NCBI RefSeq assembly: GCF_000407145.1
Contig: NZ_KE136475.1
Location: forward strand, 124,001 to 188,000
Length of the DNA: 64,000 nt
Source of the DNA: Enterococcus caccae ATCC BAA-1240
GTDB taxonomy: Bacteria; Bacillota; Bacilli; Lactobacillales; Enterococcaceae
Direction: 5' to 3'
In this document: piece by piece, positions 1 through 10,958 of the stretch
Position numbering within the stretch: the first letter of the stretch is position 1
Layout: the number at the start of each line of letters is the position of its first letter
Made by a program: the position numbers and the translations under genes
Notes under the pieces: model-generated
The model's input: only the letters and a program-made list of their open reading frames with translations
Told to the model about the DNA's origin: nothing
Database searches by the model: none

Positions 1-256
1 AATGACATTGAAGACACCAACGATTTCAGACCAATCAACAGGTTCAGCAACTGTCAAAACAGACGTTGTTTTAAATACAGATGGGTCAAGCACAACTATT
101 TTAGATGCAGGTACAGGTTTTGGTAATGGCGTGACAATTGAAAGTTTTGCTAAAGAGGCAGCAACATTATCTGTTCCAGGCGAAACAGCAAAAGTTGCAA
201 AACAATACGAAACAACATTGACTTGGATCTTATTAGATCAACCAGCAAATAGTTAA
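1..256 (+). CDS. WxL domain surface protein, C-terminal fragment
   Basis: Only the last 84 or so codons are in the window; the gene begins upstream. The C-terminal stretch contains TLTWILLDQPANS, which fits the distal WxL motif (Trp-x-Leu followed by a short polar tail) that ends WxL cell-wall-binding domains of enterococci and other low-GC Gram-positives. WxL domains hold proteins non-covalently on the peptidoglycan. The proximal WxL motif and the signal peptide would lie upstream and cannot be checked. The next gene encodes a WxL-interacting protein, the usual neighbour. What the missing N-terminal part binds is unknown. Confidence 0.8.
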   Translation, partial: MTLKTPTISDQSTGSATVKTDVVLNTDGSSTTILDAGTGFGNGVTIESFAKEAATLSVPGETAKVAKQYETTLTWILLDQPANS

Positions 257-271
257 TAGTAAATAGGAGAT

Positions 272-305
272 GGAGCGGTAGTGAAATAAGAATTTTTACC
301 GCTCC
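272..305 (+). terminator. Hairpin after WxL gene
   Basis: Arms GGAGCGGTA and TACCGCTCC are perfectly complementary around a 16-nt loop, 15 bases after the stop codon. No T-run follows, so it may be a weak terminator or an mRNA processing/stability hairpin between the WxL gene and its partner. Confidence 0.45.
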
Positions 306-341
306 GTAAACATACATAGCAAAAAAAATGGAGGGATCAAC

Positions 342-1406
342 ATGTTGAAACGAACACTTAAAGTTATAGTGCCAATGGTGTTTTTTGTATTTGGATGTCT
401 GGTGGCAACGTCAAATAGTTGGGCACAAGATGCGGACTATGAAGTCAAGGCCATTCCATCAATCAAACAAGTAGATAAAACAAAAACATATTTTGACTTA
501 CGATTGAATCCAGAAGAAAAGCACACGGTACAGGTCAAAGTAACTAATCGATCTAATCAAGAACGAACGATCAACACGAAAATCAAAACCGCAACGACTA
601 ATACCAATGGAGTAGTAGAATATATCAATAGCGATCAAAACCAATCAGTCGACTTACCCCATGATATAAGTCAGCTAATCAAAACCGATACACCAAAAAT
701 CACCCTAGCTCCTCATGAATCAAAAAACGTAGAGTACAATATTATAATGCCAAAAACTGATTTTTCTGGTATCCTGTCGGGTGGAATTACTTTTACAAGT
801 GAAAACGCAGAAAAAAATAAAGAATCCTCAGCCGATGTGGCGGTAAAAAACCAGTTTGGTTATGTAATTGCACTAGTGTTGCATGGAGAAAAAGAAGTCA
901 AACCTGACTTGGACTTAAGCAAAGTCAGCTTAGGACAAGTCAATAACAGAAATACAGTTTTTGCTCATTTAGTAAATTCAAAAGCAGCGTACCTAAACCG
1001 ATTGAATGTTAATGTCAAAATCAGAAAGAAAAATACGGATACAGTTCTTTACGAAACCCAAAAAAGTGAGTTGCAGATGGCACCCAACTCCGTGCTAAAC
1101 TATCCTGTAAGCTTACAGGAAACGAAATTTAAGCCAGGCAACTATCTTTTAACTGTTCATGCAGAATCTAAAGGTCAAGTCTGGGATTTTGAAAAAGAGT
1201 TTGAAATCAAAGCTAAAGAAGCCGAAAAACTGAATAATCAGGCCTATATCCATAAAGATAAGCAACATTATCTACTTTATATCGTTCTATTTTTACTATT
1301 CTTATTGCTAGTTCTTGTAGTATATCTCTACAAAAAAAGACAACAAAAAATCAACGCATTAGAAAAACAAGTAGCAGAATTAACGAAAAATGAAGAGCAA
1401 GGCTAA
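342..1406 (+). CDS. WxL-interacting protein (DUF916 + DUF3324)
   Basis: 354 residues. A signal peptide covers about residues 1-28 (hydrophobic VIVPMVFFVFGCLVA, then SWAQ). The N-terminal half matches the DUF916 / peptidoglycan-binding type (YFDLRLNPEEKHTVQVKVTN) and the second half the DUF3324 / host-binding type. One membrane helix near residue 310-330 (YLLYIVLFLLFLLLVLVVYLY) is followed by a basic cytoplasmic tail. Family knowledge: such proteins sit beside WxL proteins and bridge them to the cell wall and to host ligands. The start is supported by GGAGGG eight bases upstream. It ends just before a strong terminator, so it probably closes a WxL operon that begins left of the window. Confidence 0.9.
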   Translation: MLKRTLKVIVPMVFFVFGCLVATSNSWAQDADYEVKAIPSIKQVDKTKTYFDLRLNPEEKHTVQVKVTNRSNQERTINTKIKTATTNTNGVVEYINSDQNQSVDLPHDISQLIKTDTPKITLAPHESKNVEYNIIMPKTDFSGILSGGITFTSENAEKNKESSADVAVKNQFGYVIALVLHGEKEVKPDLDLSKVSLGQVNNRNTVFAHLVNSKAAYLNRLNVNVKIRKKNTDTVLYETQKSELQMAPNSVLNYPVSLQETKFKPGNYLLTVHAESKGQVWDFEKEFEIKAKEAEKLNNQAYIHKDKQHYLLYIVLFLLFLLLVLVVYLYKKRQQKINALEKQVAELTKNEEQG

Positions 1407-1431
1407 GCTTACAGTACAAGCTAGCTTTTAG

Positions 1432-1469
1432 AAAAAAGAGGGACCCTAGAAAAAAGGGCCCTCTTTTTT
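1432..1469 (+). terminator. Intrinsic terminator
   Basis: AAAAAAGAGGG and CCCTCTTTTTT arms with a short A-rich loop and a T-run, 26 bases after the WxL-interacting protein stop. The A/T flanks make it potentially bidirectional. Confidence 0.85.
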
Positions 1470-1613
1470 CCTATAATTTCTAATTTTTTACGTATATTAT
1501 AGTAGAAGAACAACTGTTTTATTTTCCACGAACTGTTGATTTTGCTGGAATTATGTTAAAATAAGTAGACTCAAATTCCAACAAAATCTAACCTAGAATA
1601 AAGGTGTGAAATC

Positions 1614-1982
1614 ATGGAGCCATCCATTACAGATAAAAAAACCAACGAAGAATTAACAAAATTATTAGCGCTGATCGGGGAAGATGAATTGATTCAGCGT
1701 TATAAAGAACTAGAAGCAAAAGTCCAAAAAAATGAAAAGCTCGCTGATTTAGTGGAGCGAATTAAAGCAGCCCAAAAAGATGCCGTTCAATTTGCACATT
1801 ATGATAAACCAGAAGCTGAAAAAGCTGCAATCAAGCGAGCAGATGAGCTAACAAAAGAATTTGATGAACATCCTTTAGTTGTAGCCTACAGAGAACAACT
1901 CAGGGAAGCCAATGATTTGCTGCAACATGTCACGGACATGATCCAATATCGAATCAACGAAGAACTAGAGAAGGAAGGGTAA
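1614..1982 (+). CDS. ymcA: YlbF/YmcA family protein (RicA-like)
   Basis: 122 residues, nearly all helical and charged ([28 protein letters not shown]), as expected for the YlbF/YmcA (DUF964) family. In Bacillus subtilis ymcA lies just upstream of mutS, and its product (RicA) forms a complex with YlbF and YaaT that affects RNA processing by RNase Y and phosphorelay signalling. The position here, two bases before mutS, matches that synteny and is the main reason for calling it YmcA rather than YlbF. Start preceded by AAAGGTG. It likely shares a transcript with mutS and mutL. Confidence 0.82.
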   Translation: MEPSITDKKTNEELTKLLALIGEDELIQRYKELEAKVQKNEKLADLVERIKAAQKDAVQFAHYDKPEAEKAAIKRADELTKEFDEHPLVVAYREQLREANDLLQHVTDMIQYRINEELEKEG

Positions 1983-1984
1983 TA

Positions 1985-4552
1985 ATGCCTCAAAAAACCA
2001 AAAACACACCAATGATGGAACAATACTTAGCAATTAAGGACCAATATCAAGATGCTTTTCTGTTTTACAGATTAGGGGACTTTTATGAAATGTTTTATGA
2101 AGATGCAGTCAACGCATCACAGTTGTTAGAGTTAACATTAACTAGTCGTAATCGCAATGCAGATGATCCGATCCCAATGTGTGGAATTCCTCATCATGCG
2201 GCTCAAGGCTATATTGATACTTTGATCGAAAAAGGTTATAAAGTAGCAATTTGTGAACAAGTAGAAGATCCAAAAACAACCAAAGGAATGGTTAAACGAG
2301 AAGTTGTTCAACTGATTACACCAGGAACGGTCATGACTAGTAAAGGCTTAGACGCGAAAGACAATAACTATTTGACTGCTATCGTCGAAGAAAACGGCAG
2401 TTTTGGCTTAGCGTACGTTGATTTAAGTACAGGAGAGTTAAAGACTGCTGTATTAAGCGACGAAGATGGTGTGATCAATGAAGCATCAGCATTGCAAACA
2501 AAAGAAATCGTGCTAGGCAGTACCCTATCAGAAACGTTACAGCAAACGTTGAAAAGTCGCTTGAACATTATTTTTTCCGAACAAAATCAAGCAGAAGAAA
2601 ATGCTGAATTTAGCTTTTTAACTAGTGAACTGACTCATCCGCTAGAAGTCGAAGTAACTGGGAAATTATTGACATACCTAACGGTGACTCAAAAACGTGG
2701 CTTAGCTCATATTCAAAAAGCTGTGGAATATCAACCAGACCATTTCTTAAAAATGGATCATTATTCTAAATTCAACTTAGAATTGACCCAATCAATCCGG
2801 ACAGGCTTGAAAAAAGGAACATTATTATGGTTGTTAGATGAAACAAAAACTGCAATGGGTGGCCGTTTGTTAAAACAATGGTTAGATCGACCTTTAATCC
2901 AAGAAAAACAAATCCAAAGCCGGCAAGAAATGGTTCAATCGTTATTGAATGCTTATTTTGAACGGGTCGATCTACAAGCAACACTAACGAAAGTCTATGA
3001 TTTAGAACGCTTAGCAGGTCGTGTAGCTTTCGGTAATGTGAATGGTCGTGACTTGATTCAACTAAAGACATCATTAGAACAAGTGCCTTTGGTTCGTGAG
3101 CTGATCGTCGGTATTAACCAAGGTGAGTGGAACGATTTATTATTAGATTTAAATCCAGCTGAGGATGTTGTTGAGCTGATCAATCAAGCAATCAATGAAG
3201 AAGCACCTCTTGCAATTACAGAAGGAAACATCATTAAAGACAATTACAATGAGAAATTAGATGAATACCGCAATGCGATGCGTAACGGGAAACAATGGTT
3301 AGCAGAATTAGAAGCAAAAGAACGGCAAGAAACAGGGATCAAAACCCTAAAAGTCGGTTTTAACCGAGTATTTGGGTACTACATTGAAGTGACAAAATCT
3401 AACTTAGCCAACCTAGCAGAAGGCAAATATGAACGCAAACAAACCTTAGCGAATGCCGAACGGTTTATCACGCCAGAACTAAAAGAGATGGAAACGTTGA
3501 TTCTAGAAGCAGAAGAAAAATCTGTAGACTTAGAATATCAATTGTTTCTAGAAGTGCGTGAGCAAGTCAAAGCCAATATCGAGCGATTACAAAAATTAGC
3601 GAAAACAATCAGTGCAGTTGACGTTTTACAAGCGTTTGCCACAGTGAGTGAACGATATCAATATGTTCGGCCAACTCTGAAAAGCAATAGTAAAGAGCTA
3701 CACATCGTTGAAGGACGTCATCCTGTTGTGGAAAAGGTTTTAGGACATCAAGAGTACATTCCCAACAGTGTGCATATGAGTAAAGAAGACATCATTCTCC
3801 TAATCACAGGGCCGAATATGTCGGGGAAAAGTACGTACATGCGCCAATTAGCATTAACTGTCGTGATGGCTCAAATCGGTTGTTTCGTGCCAGCAGAATC
3901 GGCTGAGCTTCCGATTTTTGACCAAATATTTACAAGAATCGGTGCGTCAGATGATTTGATCGCAGGCCAAAGTACGTTTATGGTAGAAATGATGGAAGCT
4001 AATCAAGCCTTACGTCATGCTACACCGAATAGTTTGATTTTATTCGATGAATTAGGCCGAGGAACCGCTACTTATGATGGAATGGCATTAGCTCAAGCAA
4101 TCATCGAGTATATCCATCGCGAAGTCAAGGCCAAAACTTTATTCTCCACGCATTACCATGAATTAACGGTACTGGATGAAAACTTATCTGGATTGAAAAA
4201 CATTCATGTTGGTGCAGTCGAAAAAAATGGCGAAGTTGTTTTTTTGCATAAAATGATGGAAGGTCCAGCTGATAAGAGTTATGGGATTCACGTTGCTAAA
4301 ATCGCTGGCTTGCCAAGTGTATTACTAGAGCGTGCAGCAACGATTCTTTCTGCATTAGAATCAGAAGAACAACCATTAAAACAAGTTGAATACAAAGACG
4401 AAATCAAAGAAGATACAGAACAATTGTCGCTATTTAAAGAAGTATCCACTGATGAACTAGGTGTGATCGATACTTTGAAGAAAATCAATCTATTAGAAAT
4501 GACCCCAATGGATGCGTTGAATAAATTACATGAACTACAAAAAAGAATCTAA
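1985..4552 (+). CDS. mutS: DNA mismatch repair protein MutS
   Basis: 855 residues, normal length for bacterial MutS. The mismatch-reading Phe-Tyr-Glu motif is present near residues 33-35 ([11 protein letters not shown]). The C-terminal ATPase has the Walker A loop GPNMSGKST near residue 610, Walker [12 protein letters not shown], and the signature STHYHEL. It recognises base mismatches and small loops as a dimer and recruits MutL in an ATP-dependent way. It starts two bases after ymcA with AAGGAAGG upstream, and mutL follows after 39 bases, so the three are probably co-transcribed. Confidence 0.98.
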   Translation: MPQKTKNTPMMEQYLAIKDQYQDAFLFYRLGDFYEMFYEDAVNASQLLELTLTSRNRNADDPIPMCGIPHHAAQGYIDTLIEKGYKVAICEQVEDPKTTKGMVKREVVQLITPGTVMTSKGLDAKDNNYLTAIVEENGSFGLAYVDLSTGELKTAVLSDEDGVINEASALQTKEIVLGSTLSETLQQTLKSRLNIIFSEQNQAEENAEFSFLTSELTHPLEVEVTGKLLTYLTVTQKRGLAHIQKAVEYQPDHFLKMDHYSKFNLELTQSIRTGLKKGTLLWLLDETKTAMGGRLLKQWLDRPLIQEKQIQSRQEMVQSLLNAYFERVDLQATLTKVYDLERLAGRVAFGNVNGRDLIQLKTSLEQVPLVRELIVGINQGEWNDLLLDLNPAEDVVELINQAINEEAPLAITEGNIIKDNYNEKLDEYRNAMRNGKQWLAELEAKERQETGIKTLKVGFNRVFGYYIEVTKSNLANLAEGKYERKQTLANAERFITPELKEMETLILEAEEKSVDLEYQLFLEVREQVKANIERLQKLAKTISAVDVLQAFATVSERYQYVRPTLKSNSKELHIVEGRHPVVEKVLGHQEYIPNSVHMSKEDIILLITGPNMSGKSTYMRQLALTVVMAQIGCFVPAESAELPIFDQIFTRIGASDDLIAGQSTFMVEMMEANQALRHATPNSLILFDELGRGTATYDGMALAQAIIEYIHREVKAKTLFSTHYHELTVLDENLSGLKNIHVGAVEKNGEVVFLHKMMEGPADKSYGIHVAKIAGLPSVLLERAATILSALESEEQPLKQVEYKDEIKEDTEQLSLFKEVSTDELGVIDTLKKINLLEMTPMDALNKLHELQKRI

Positions 4553-4591
4553 ACTTTAGAGTGGAAAAACGGAACAAGGAGATGATCCTAA

Positions 4592-6673
4592 ATGGGAAAA
4601 ATCCAAGAACTATCGGAACAGCTTGCCAATCAAATTGCTGCTGGTGAAGTAGTAGAGCGCCCTGCATCAGTTGTAAAAGAGCTTGTTGAAAATGCAATCG
4701 ATGCAGGAAGTACACAAATCGATATTTTTATTGAGGAAGCAGGTCTGAAGACGATCCAAGTGATTGATAATGGTGAAGGAATCGCAAAAGAGGACATCTT
4801 AAACGCATTTAAACGACACGCAACGAGTAAAATTCATACGCGTGACGATTTATTTCGGATTCGTAGTTTAGGTTTTCGCGGTGAAGCCCTGCCCAGTATT
4901 GCTTCTGTATCAGAAATCATGGTTGAAACGGCCGTTGTCGCCGAAGAAGAAGGCAGCCTCGTTAAAATGAAAGGTGGAGCAATCGAAGAGCACCGCCCTG
5001 CCGCCTTAAGAAAAGGTACGAAAATCACTGTTTCAAACCTATTTTTCAATACGCCTGCGCGCCTAAAATATGTAAAGACGATCCAAACAGAATTAGCCAA
5101 TGTGGGCGATATCGTCAATCGTTTAGCATTAAGCCATCCCAAGGTTGCATTTCGTTTGGTCCATGATGGAAATAAGATGATGAATACAGCTGGAAATGGT
5201 GATTTGAAGCAAACGATTGCGGGCATCTACGGCATCGGGACAGCGAAAAAAATGCTGAAAATCGAATCAGAAGATTTAGACTTTAAATTAACGGGTTATG
5301 TGTCATTACCAGAAGTGACTAGAGCGAGTCGCAATTACTTATCAACGATCATCAATGGTCGCTATATCAAAAATTTTGCGCTGAATAAAGCAATTGTGGA
5401 TGGTTACGGTTCTAAACTGATGGTAGGCCGTTTCCCACTTGCAGTGTTAGAGATTGAGATGGATCCGCTGTTAGTCGATGTCAATGTTCATCCAACCAAG
5501 CAAGAAGTACGCTTAAGTAAAGAAAAAGAGTTGATGACCTTGATCAGTGATGCGATTCGCGAAGTGTTGAGTCATGAGCAACTGATTCCAAATGCGGCAG
5601 ATAATTTGCGGTTTAAAAAGAAAGTTGAACAGCAACCTAAAGTCGAACAGATGGAGATTCCATTAACTGAACAAGAAGAAACTGCCAAACCTATTCGTAA
5701 ACCTGGCAGTTTAGGCTATGACTCAACGAGTGGGAATTTCTTTGTTAAAGAGACAACAGCGGAATTTTCGACTCAAAAACCCGTAGATAACTGGTCACAA
5801 GCACCTGAATCACAGACAAAAGAAGACCTTGATAGAGAAGCCTTACTGGCGCATGCTTTTAGTTCGCCAGAAGAAGAATCTTCAGTTTCTGATAATGAGC
5901 AAGCAGAGACAACGCCTAAATTAGCGGAAGTTTTTACACCGAACAAAGAAGCTGAGTCTGTGGATGAACAAGTCTATGAAGAAGAGTTGAGTCATCATCC
6001 TGAGTTTGATTTTTCGGCAACGGGTTCGAAACATGAGTTAAATAAAGCTTTGGATAAGCTATCTGACGAACGGCCGAAAGAGCGTTTTCCAGAATTAGAC
6101 TATTTTGGTCAGATGCATGGGACATATCTGTTTGCTCAAAGTAAAGAGGGGCTTTATATTATCGATCAACATGCTGCTCAAGAGCGAATCAAATATGAAT
6201 ATTTTAGAGAAAAAATAGGCGAAGTAACAAATGATTTACAAGAGTTGCTTGTCCCTATCGTAATAGATTATCCAAATAGTGATGCACTGAAAATCAAAGA
6301 ACATAAAGAGACTTTGGCAGAAGTTGGAATCCATTTAGAAGATTTCGGGCAAAATAGCTTTATCATTCGGTCTCATCCAACATGGTATCCACAAGGGGAA
6401 GAAGAGTCCATCATTCGAGAAATGATTGATATGTTTTTAACTACAGGATCGGTTAGCGTGAAGAAATTCCGTGAAGCTACAGCTATCATGATGAGCTGTA
6501 AACGATCGATCAAAGCAAATCATTATTTGGATGAACAACAAGCTCGTGTTCTATTAAAAGATTTAGAAACGTGTGAAAATCCTTTTAATTGTCCACACGG
6601 ACGTCCAGTTTTGATTCACTTTACCAATTCAGATATGGAAAAAATGTTTAAACGAATCCAAGATCCGCACTAA
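4592..6673 (+). CDS. mutL: DNA mismatch repair protein MutL
   Basis: 693 residues. The N-terminal GHKL ATPase motifs are clear: [28 protein letters not shown] and FRGEALPSI within the first 105 residues. A variable acidic linker (about residues 340-490) leads to the C-terminal endonuclease/dimerisation domain with [12 protein letters not shown], a CKRSIKA element and CPHGRP, the metal-binding motifs of nicking-type MutL proteins found in bacteria lacking MutH. It couples MutS recognition to strand incision. RBS AAGGAGATG precedes the start. Third gene of the ymcA-mutS-mutL operon. Confidence 0.98.
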   Translation: MGKIQELSEQLANQIAAGEVVERPASVVKELVENAIDAGSTQIDIFIEEAGLKTIQVIDNGEGIAKEDILNAFKRHATSKIHTRDDLFRIRSLGFRGEALPSIASVSEIMVETAVVAEEEGSLVKMKGGAIEEHRPAALRKGTKITVSNLFFNTPARLKYVKTIQTELANVGDIVNRLALSHPKVAFRLVHDGNKMMNTAGNGDLKQTIAGIYGIGTAKKMLKIESEDLDFKLTGYVSLPEVTRASRNYLSTIINGRYIKNFALNKAIVDGYGSKLMVGRFPLAVLEIEMDPLLVDVNVHPTKQEVRLSKEKELMTLISDAIREVLSHEQLIPNAADNLRFKKKVEQQPKVEQMEIPLTEQEETAKPIRKPGSLGYDSTSGNFFVKETTAEFSTQKPVDNWSQAPESQTKEDLDREALLAHAFSSPEEESSVSDNEQAETTPKLAEVFTPNKEAESVDEQVYEEELSHHPEFDFSATGSKHELNKALDKLSDERPKERFPELDYFGQMHGTYLFAQSKEGLYIIDQHAAQERIKYEYFREKIGEVTNDLQELLVPIVIDYPNSDALKIKEHKETLAEVGIHLEDFGQNSFIIRSHPTWYPQGEEESIIREMIDMFLTTGSVSVKKFREATAIMMSCKRSIKANHYLDEQQARVLLKDLETCENPFNCPHGRPVLIHFTNSDMEKMFKRIQDPH

Positions 6674-6699
6674 AAAATAGGGAAGAAGGTTTTATCCTA

Positions 6700-7254
6700 A
6701 TGGCAGTTATCCTTGCCTCTCAATCACCGCGTAGACGTGAACTGCTAAGTCGGATCATATCTGACTTTGAAGTAGTCCCGGCTGATATTGATGAAGACGT
6801 AAAAAGTTATTTTACCCCAATGGATTATGTTTTAACGATGGCAGCGCAAAAAGCAATGCACATTGCAAAACAATATCCAAATGATCTTGTGATCGGTTCC
6901 GACACAATTGTCACGATCGATAATGAAATATTAGGCAAACCCACTTCCAGAGAAGACGGATTTCGAATGTTGAGACAACTGAGTGGTAGAACGCATAAAG
7001 TATACACCAGTGTAGTGTTGATGAAAGATGATCAGGAATCTTCAGCAACGGTTCCTGCTACAGTTGAATTTTATGATTTGACGGACGAAGAAATCAATCG
7101 TTACTTAGATACAAAAGAGTATGAAGATAAAGCAGGAGCTTACGGAATTCAAGAACAAGGAGCGTTACTTGTAAAGAGTATCCAAGGAGATTATTATTCG
7201 ATTATGGGGCTTCCAATCGCTACTTTGTATCGTATGCTGCCGTCTTTTGAGTAG
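6700..7254 (+). CDS. maf: Maf family nucleotide pyrophosphatase
   Basis: 184 residues. It begins with the family signature [12 protein letters not shown] and contains GSDTIV and KAGAYGIQ, the phosphate- and base-binding elements of Maf proteins. These hydrolyse non-canonical or canonical nucleoside triphosphates (dTTP/UTP for the YhdE type) to the monophosphate, and overexpression blocks septation in Bacillus. It lies 26 bases after mutL with a GAAGAAGG ribosome site, consistent with a house-cleaning role in the same transcript. Which nucleotide is preferred cannot be told from sequence alone. Confidence 0.92.
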   Translation: MAVILASQSPRRRELLSRIISDFEVVPADIDEDVKSYFTPMDYVLTMAAQKAMHIAKQYPNDLVIGSDTIVTIDNEILGKPTSREDGFRMLRQLSGRTHKVYTSVVLMKDDQESSATVPATVEFYDLTDEEINRYLDTKEYEDKAGAYGIQEQGALLVKSIQGDYYSIMGLPIATLYRMLPSFE

Positions 7255-7284
7255 AGCTAGAACACGGAAAGAAGGAAAGAACCA

Positions 7285-7782
7285 ATGAAATGTTCACAAA
7301 CCAGGGCGATCCAAACACATATGATCACCTATCCTCATTTAAATTTTCATAAAACCTTATTTGGTGGTCAATTAATGGCATGGCTGGATGAAACTGCTGG
7401 TATTGCAGCTGTTCGAGTATCAAGAGCTGCGATCGTAACGGCTTCTGTGGATCACTTAGACTTTCTGGCGCCTTTGAAAGCTAGCCACTCTGTCTGTATC
7501 GATGCCTATGTATCTGGTGTCGGCACACGATCAATGGAGATATTTGCCAAAGTGATTGGTGAAGACTTATTTACTGGTGAACGCTATCTGGCTGGTACTT
7601 GTTTTATGACATTTGTCGTGCCTAAAGGAGCGAGTTTACCTGAACGTATCGAACCTGAGACAAAAGAAGAACAATTTATCTGCCAAGGCTATAAGGCAAG
7701 AAAACAAGCCAGACAAGCAAAACGACAAGAAAGTATCGATTTAGCTAAAAATGTCGATTTGGATATCCCTTGGAACGAATGA
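7285..7782 (+). CDS. Acyl-CoA thioesterase, hotdog fold
   Basis: 165 residues. The pattern HLNFHKTLFGGQLMAWLDE followed by AAVRVSRAAIVTASVDHLDF is characteristic of hexameric YciA/BFIT-type hotdog acyl-CoA thioesterases: the conserved Asn-x-x-x-x-x-x-GG-x-x-x-x-x-x-D/E region carries the catalytic acid. It would hydrolyse acyl-CoA to free fatty acid and CoA in the cytoplasm. The C-terminal 30 residues are rich in Lys, Arg and Gln. It sits 30 bases after maf with AAGAAAGGAAAG upstream and is followed by a terminator, so it ends the mutS operon. Chain-length preference is unknown. Confidence 0.85.
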   Translation: MKCSQTRAIQTHMITYPHLNFHKTLFGGQLMAWLDETAGIAAVRVSRAAIVTASVDHLDFLAPLKASHSVCIDAYVSGVGTRSMEIFAKVIGEDLFTGERYLAGTCFMTFVVPKGASLPERIEPETKEEQFICQGYKARKQARQAKRQESIDLAKNVDLDIPWNE

Positions 7783-7790
7783 AAAGACTG

Positions 7791-7828
7791 AAACACTCAC
7801 TTTCTAAACAGAAAAGGAGTGTTTTTTT
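7791..7828 (+). terminator. Intrinsic terminator
   Basis: AAACACTC pairs with GAGTGTTT, extended inward by CTTTCT/AGAAAAG, and is followed by a run of seven T. Ends the mutS-to-thioesterase transcript. Confidence 0.85.
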
Positions 7829-7879
7829 CTCAACAATGCTATGATAAGACTAACAAAAAAAGTAAGGGTGTGATTTGTC

Positions 7880-8317
7880 ATGGAAAAGCCATCAAAAAAA
7901 GAGTTGAAAGAAAAGTTATCTGACATTGAATATGCAGTAACCCAAGAAAATGCAACTGAACGACCTTTTACTGGTAAGTATGACGATTTTTATCAAGAAG
8001 GTATTTATGTGGATATCGTCAGTGGTGAACCACTCTTTAGTTCAAAAGATAAATACGATGCAGGATGTGGTTGGCCATCATTTACGAAACCAATTGAAAA
8101 ACAAGACATCGTAGAAAATAGTGATTTTTCTTTAGGAATGCGAAGAGTCGAAGTTCGGAGCAAAGAAGCAGATTCTCACTTAGGACACGTTTTTACCGAT
8201 GGACCGCAAGAGATGGGCGGTTTACGTTATTGTATTAATGCAGCAGCTTTACGCTTTATTCCGGTGGCAGAGTTGGAAAAAGAAGGATATGGGGAATATA
8301 AATCCTTATTTGAATAA
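7880..8317 (+). CDS. msrB: Peptide-methionine (R)-S-oxide reductase MsrB
   Basis: 145 residues. Diagnostic motifs are [23 protein letters not shown] and [11 protein letters not shown]; the Cys in RYCIN is the catalytic residue. The two CxxC pairs that bind zinc in one MsrB subclass are not visible, so this is the zinc-free form common in Firmicutes. It reduces methionine-R-sulfoxide in proteins and protects against oxidative damage. A single gene between two terminators, with AAGGGTG upstream of the start, so it is probably monocistronic. Confidence 0.96.
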   Translation: MEKPSKKELKEKLSDIEYAVTQENATERPFTGKYDDFYQEGIYVDIVSGEPLFSSKDKYDAGCGWPSFTKPIEKQDIVENSDFSLGMRRVEVRSKEADSHLGHVFTDGPQEMGGLRYCINAAALRFIPVAELEKEGYGEYKSLFE

Positions 8318-8323
8318 TGATTA

Positions 8324-8365
8324 GACCTATTTCGACAGGTGAAATCTGTTGAGATAGGTTTTTTA
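8324..8365 (+). terminator. Intrinsic terminator
   Basis: A long, almost perfect stem (GACCTATTTCGACAG against CTGTTGAGATAGGTT) followed by a T-run, just after msrB. Confidence 0.88.
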
Positions 8366-8416
8366 TTGTGATCTTAAAAATTAAACCAAACGTTATTTTT
8401 AGATTGTCAAAAAAAC

Positions 8417-8445
8417 TTGCTTTTTACATGTGCATCTAGTATTAT
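8417..8445 (+). promoter_or_regulatory. Sigma-A promoter of the peptide-binding lipoprotein
   Basis: TTGCTT and TATTAT separated by 17 bases, about 59 bases before the start codon chosen at 8504, in an AT-rich leader. Confidence 0.55.
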
Positions 8446-8503
8446 AAAAATATTCAAAAATTAAAATTTGGAAAGAAAATTATTGTTTATTGAGGAGAAA
8501 GAA

Positions 8504-10177
8504 ATGAAAAATAAAAGTGTGAAGAAATTAATCAGTGTCATGATGCTATCTACTTTAGTATTAGCAGCCTGCGGAGGCGGTGGTAAGACTGATTCTACAG
8601 ATAGCAGTAACGACAGCAAAAAAGCGAGTGGGGAACAGCTTTTTCGATTAGTCGTCCAACAAGAGATGCCGACAGCAGATTTATCATTAGGAACAAATAC
8701 GATCAGTTTTTCAGCCTTTAATAATATTTATGAAGGACTATATCGACTAGACGAGAAAAGTAAACCACACGCTGCAGGTGCAGCGGATATGGCGAAAAAG
8801 AGTGAGGATGGTTTGACGTATACATTTAAGCTAAGAGAAGATGCTAAATGGTCAAACGGCGATCCTGTTGTAGCGGCAGATTATGTTTATGGTTGGCAAC
8901 GGACTGCAGATCCTAAAACAGCAGCTGAATATGCCTATATGTTTGAATTGGTGAAAAACGGAGCAGATGTTTCGAATGGGAAAAAACCACTTGATGAATT
9001 AGGGATCAAAGCAATCAGTGATTACGAATTGGAAGTAACATTGGAGAAAGAAACACCTTATTTTGATTACCTATTAGCGTTTCCATCATTTTTCCCTCAA
9101 AATAAGAAAATCGTAGATGAGAAGGGCAAAGATTATGCGACAACAAGTGAAGCTTCTGTCTACAATGGTCCGTTTACATTGACTGATTTTGATGGTGCAG
9201 GAACGGATACTGAATGGTCGTATACAAAAAATGACCAATATTGGGATAAAGAGGCTGTTCAGTTAGATAAGATTGAAGTAAAAGTAGTCAAAGAAGCACC
9301 AACATCGTTGAATCTTTTCCAAGATGGACAAGTAGATGATGTCATTTTAAGTGGTGAGCTAGCAAAACAAATGGCAGATGATCCAGAACTTGTAATCGAA
9401 AAAGATGCGCGTACTTCTTATCTTGAGTTCAACCAACGAGATGAGAAATCACCGTATCATAATGCAAATTTAAGAAAAGCTATTTCTTATTCCATTGATC
9501 GTGATGCTGTTGTTGAACGTATCTTAGGAGACGGGTCAGTGGCATCTACAGGACTTGTTCCAGAAGGTATGTCTTATTCACCAAAAGACAACAAAGACTT
9601 TGCAGATGAGAATAAAGAGTTATTGAAATATGACAAAGAAAAAGCTAAAAAATATTGGGAAGCAGCCAAAAAAGAATTAGGAATCAGTACATTCAAATTC
9701 GACATTGTGGGAGATGATACAGATTCTACGAAAAAAATCTTAGAATATATCCAAGGCGCAGTCAAAGAAACATTAGATGGTGTGGACGTTACAGTGACAA
9801 ACGTACCGTTTGCTGTCCGTCTAGACCGTGGTAAAAATGGTGACTTTGAAGTACTCATGGGCGGTTGGGGAGCTGACTATGCAGACCCAAGTAGTTTCAC
9901 TGATTTATTCCTAACAGGTGGTTCTTATAATAGAGGGCGCTACTCAAATGAAAAATATGATGCATTAGTCAAAGCGTCAGGTAGCAAAGATGCTTCTGAT
10001 CCAGAAAAACGCTGGACAGATATGGTAGATGCTGAAAAACTACTGATGGATGATATGGGTGTTGCGCCTGTGTATCAAAAAGCAGAAGCACACATGCGTA
10101 GTAAAAAAGTCAAAGGGGTCATCGCTCATGGAGCTGGTGCACGATATGACTATAAATGGACGTATATTACTGAATAA
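8504..10177 (+). CDS. Oligopeptide ABC transporter substrate-binding lipoprotein
   Basis: 557 residues from the start at 8504, which has TGAGGAGAAAG upstream; an in-frame ATG at 8468 lacks a ribosome site. The signal peptide ends in LAACGGGG, a lipobox with the acylated Cys near residue 23. The rest is an SBP_bac_5 (OppA/DppA-type) protein, with YTFKLREDAKWSNGDPVVAADYVYGWQRT and LRKAISYSIDRDAVV as family blocks. It captures peptides outside the membrane. No permease or ATPase genes adjoin it, so it is an orphan binding protein that must use a transporter encoded elsewhere. Pheromone import in enterococci uses related proteins, but nothing here proves such a role. Confidence 0.93.
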   Translation: MKNKSVKKLISVMMLSTLVLAACGGGGKTDSTDSSNDSKKASGEQLFRLVVQQEMPTADLSLGTNTISFSAFNNIYEGLYRLDEKSKPHAAGAADMAKKSEDGLTYTFKLREDAKWSNGDPVVAADYVYGWQRTADPKTAAEYAYMFELVKNGADVSNGKKPLDELGIKAISDYELEVTLEKETPYFDYLLAFPSFFPQNKKIVDEKGKDYATTSEASVYNGPFTLTDFDGAGTDTEWSYTKNDQYWDKEAVQLDKIEVKVVKEAPTSLNLFQDGQVDDVILSGELAKQMADDPELVIEKDARTSYLEFNQRDEKSPYHNANLRKAISYSIDRDAVVERILGDGSVASTGLVPEGMSYSPKDNKDFADENKELLKYDKEKAKKYWEAAKKELGISTFKFDIVGDDTDSTKKILEYIQGAVKETLDGVDVTVTNVPFAVRLDRGKNGDFEVLMGGWGADYADPSSFTDLFLTGGSYNRGRYSNEKYDALVKASGSKDASDPEKRWTDMVDAEKLLMDDMGVAPVYQKAEAHMRSKKVKGVIAHGAGARYDYKWTYITE

Positions 10178-10185
10178 TAAAAACG

Positions 10186-10225
10186 GCCAGTACGAATGTA
10201 ATCTAAATTCGTATTGGCTTTTTTT
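10186..10225 (+). terminator. Intrinsic terminator
   Basis: Twelve-base stem GCCAGTACGAAT/ATTCGTATTGGC with one G-T pair and seven T, nine bases after the lipoprotein stop. Confidence 0.9.
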
Positions 10226-10334
10226 ATTTAAAATGAGTATTCTTTATCAAGCTACTGATTTTCTTAAATTTGTGCTAAAATAGAAACGTATGTGCGTGTA
10301 ATGAAAAAGCGACGCTAGCAAGAAAGGTGAAATT

Positions 10335-10946
10335 ATGTACGAGTATATCATTGGTAAAGTTACATTTATCAGCCCTTATTATATTGTAGTAGAAACAAAT
10401 GGCATTGGGTATCAAATATCAGTAGGTAATCCCTATCGTTATTCAGGTAAAACCGATCAACAAATCAAAATCTATGTTCATCAAGTTATTCGTGAAGATG
10501 CTCATTCGTTATATGGATTTGGTGATTTAGATGAAAAACAGCTATTCTTAAAATTAATCAGTGTTTCTGGAATCGGTCCTAAAAGTGGTCTAGCGATCAT
10601 GGCATCAGAAGATCACGGTGGTTTGATCAATGCGATTGAAAGTGAAGATGCAGCTTATTTAACTAAATTCCCTGGTGTGGGTAAAAAAACAGCACAGCAA
10701 ATGGTTCTTGATTTAAAAGGAAAATTAGGTGAGCTTGAAACATCCGAAGTAGCGGTTGAAGCAATGGCGAAAACACCATCAAACCAAGCCGCAAATCAAT
10801 CACTAACGGAGGCCTTAGAAGCATTGAGTGCGTTAGGTTACAGTGATAAGGAGATCAAACGTATCACGCCGAAACTAGAAGAATTAGGCGGCCAGCAAAC
10901 AGATGAATATTTACGTAATGCATTGAAATTCATGATGAAACGCTAA
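10335..10946 (+). CDS. ruvA: Holliday junction branch migration protein RuvA
   Basis: 203 residues. N-terminal OB fold ([28 protein letters not shown]) and two helix-hairpin-helix elements ([13 protein letters not shown] and [16 protein letters not shown]) that grip the four-way junction. The C-terminal third, after a flexible Gln/Asn-rich linker, is the domain that contacts RuvB. RuvA tetramers hold Holliday junctions for RuvB-driven branch migration. Start preceded by AGAAAGGTG; ruvB follows after 12 bases, as in most bacteria. No ruvC is present, which is normal for Firmicutes, where RecU resolves junctions. Confidence 0.97.
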   Translation: MYEYIIGKVTFISPYYIVVETNGIGYQISVGNPYRYSGKTDQQIKIYVHQVIREDAHSLYGFGDLDEKQLFLKLISVSGIGPKSGLAIMASEDHGGLINAIESEDAAYLTKFPGVGKKTAQQMVLDLKGKLGELETSEVAVEAMAKTPSNQAANQSLTEALEALSALGYSDKEIKRITPKLEELGGQQTDEYLRNALKFMMKR

Positions 10947-10958
10947 GGAGGAAAGACT

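Noticed and set aside
8468..8503. Upstream start of the peptide-binding lipoprotein
   Set aside because: It would put a charged stretch before the signal peptide and has no ribosome site; the start at 8504 gives a normal lipoprotein signal.
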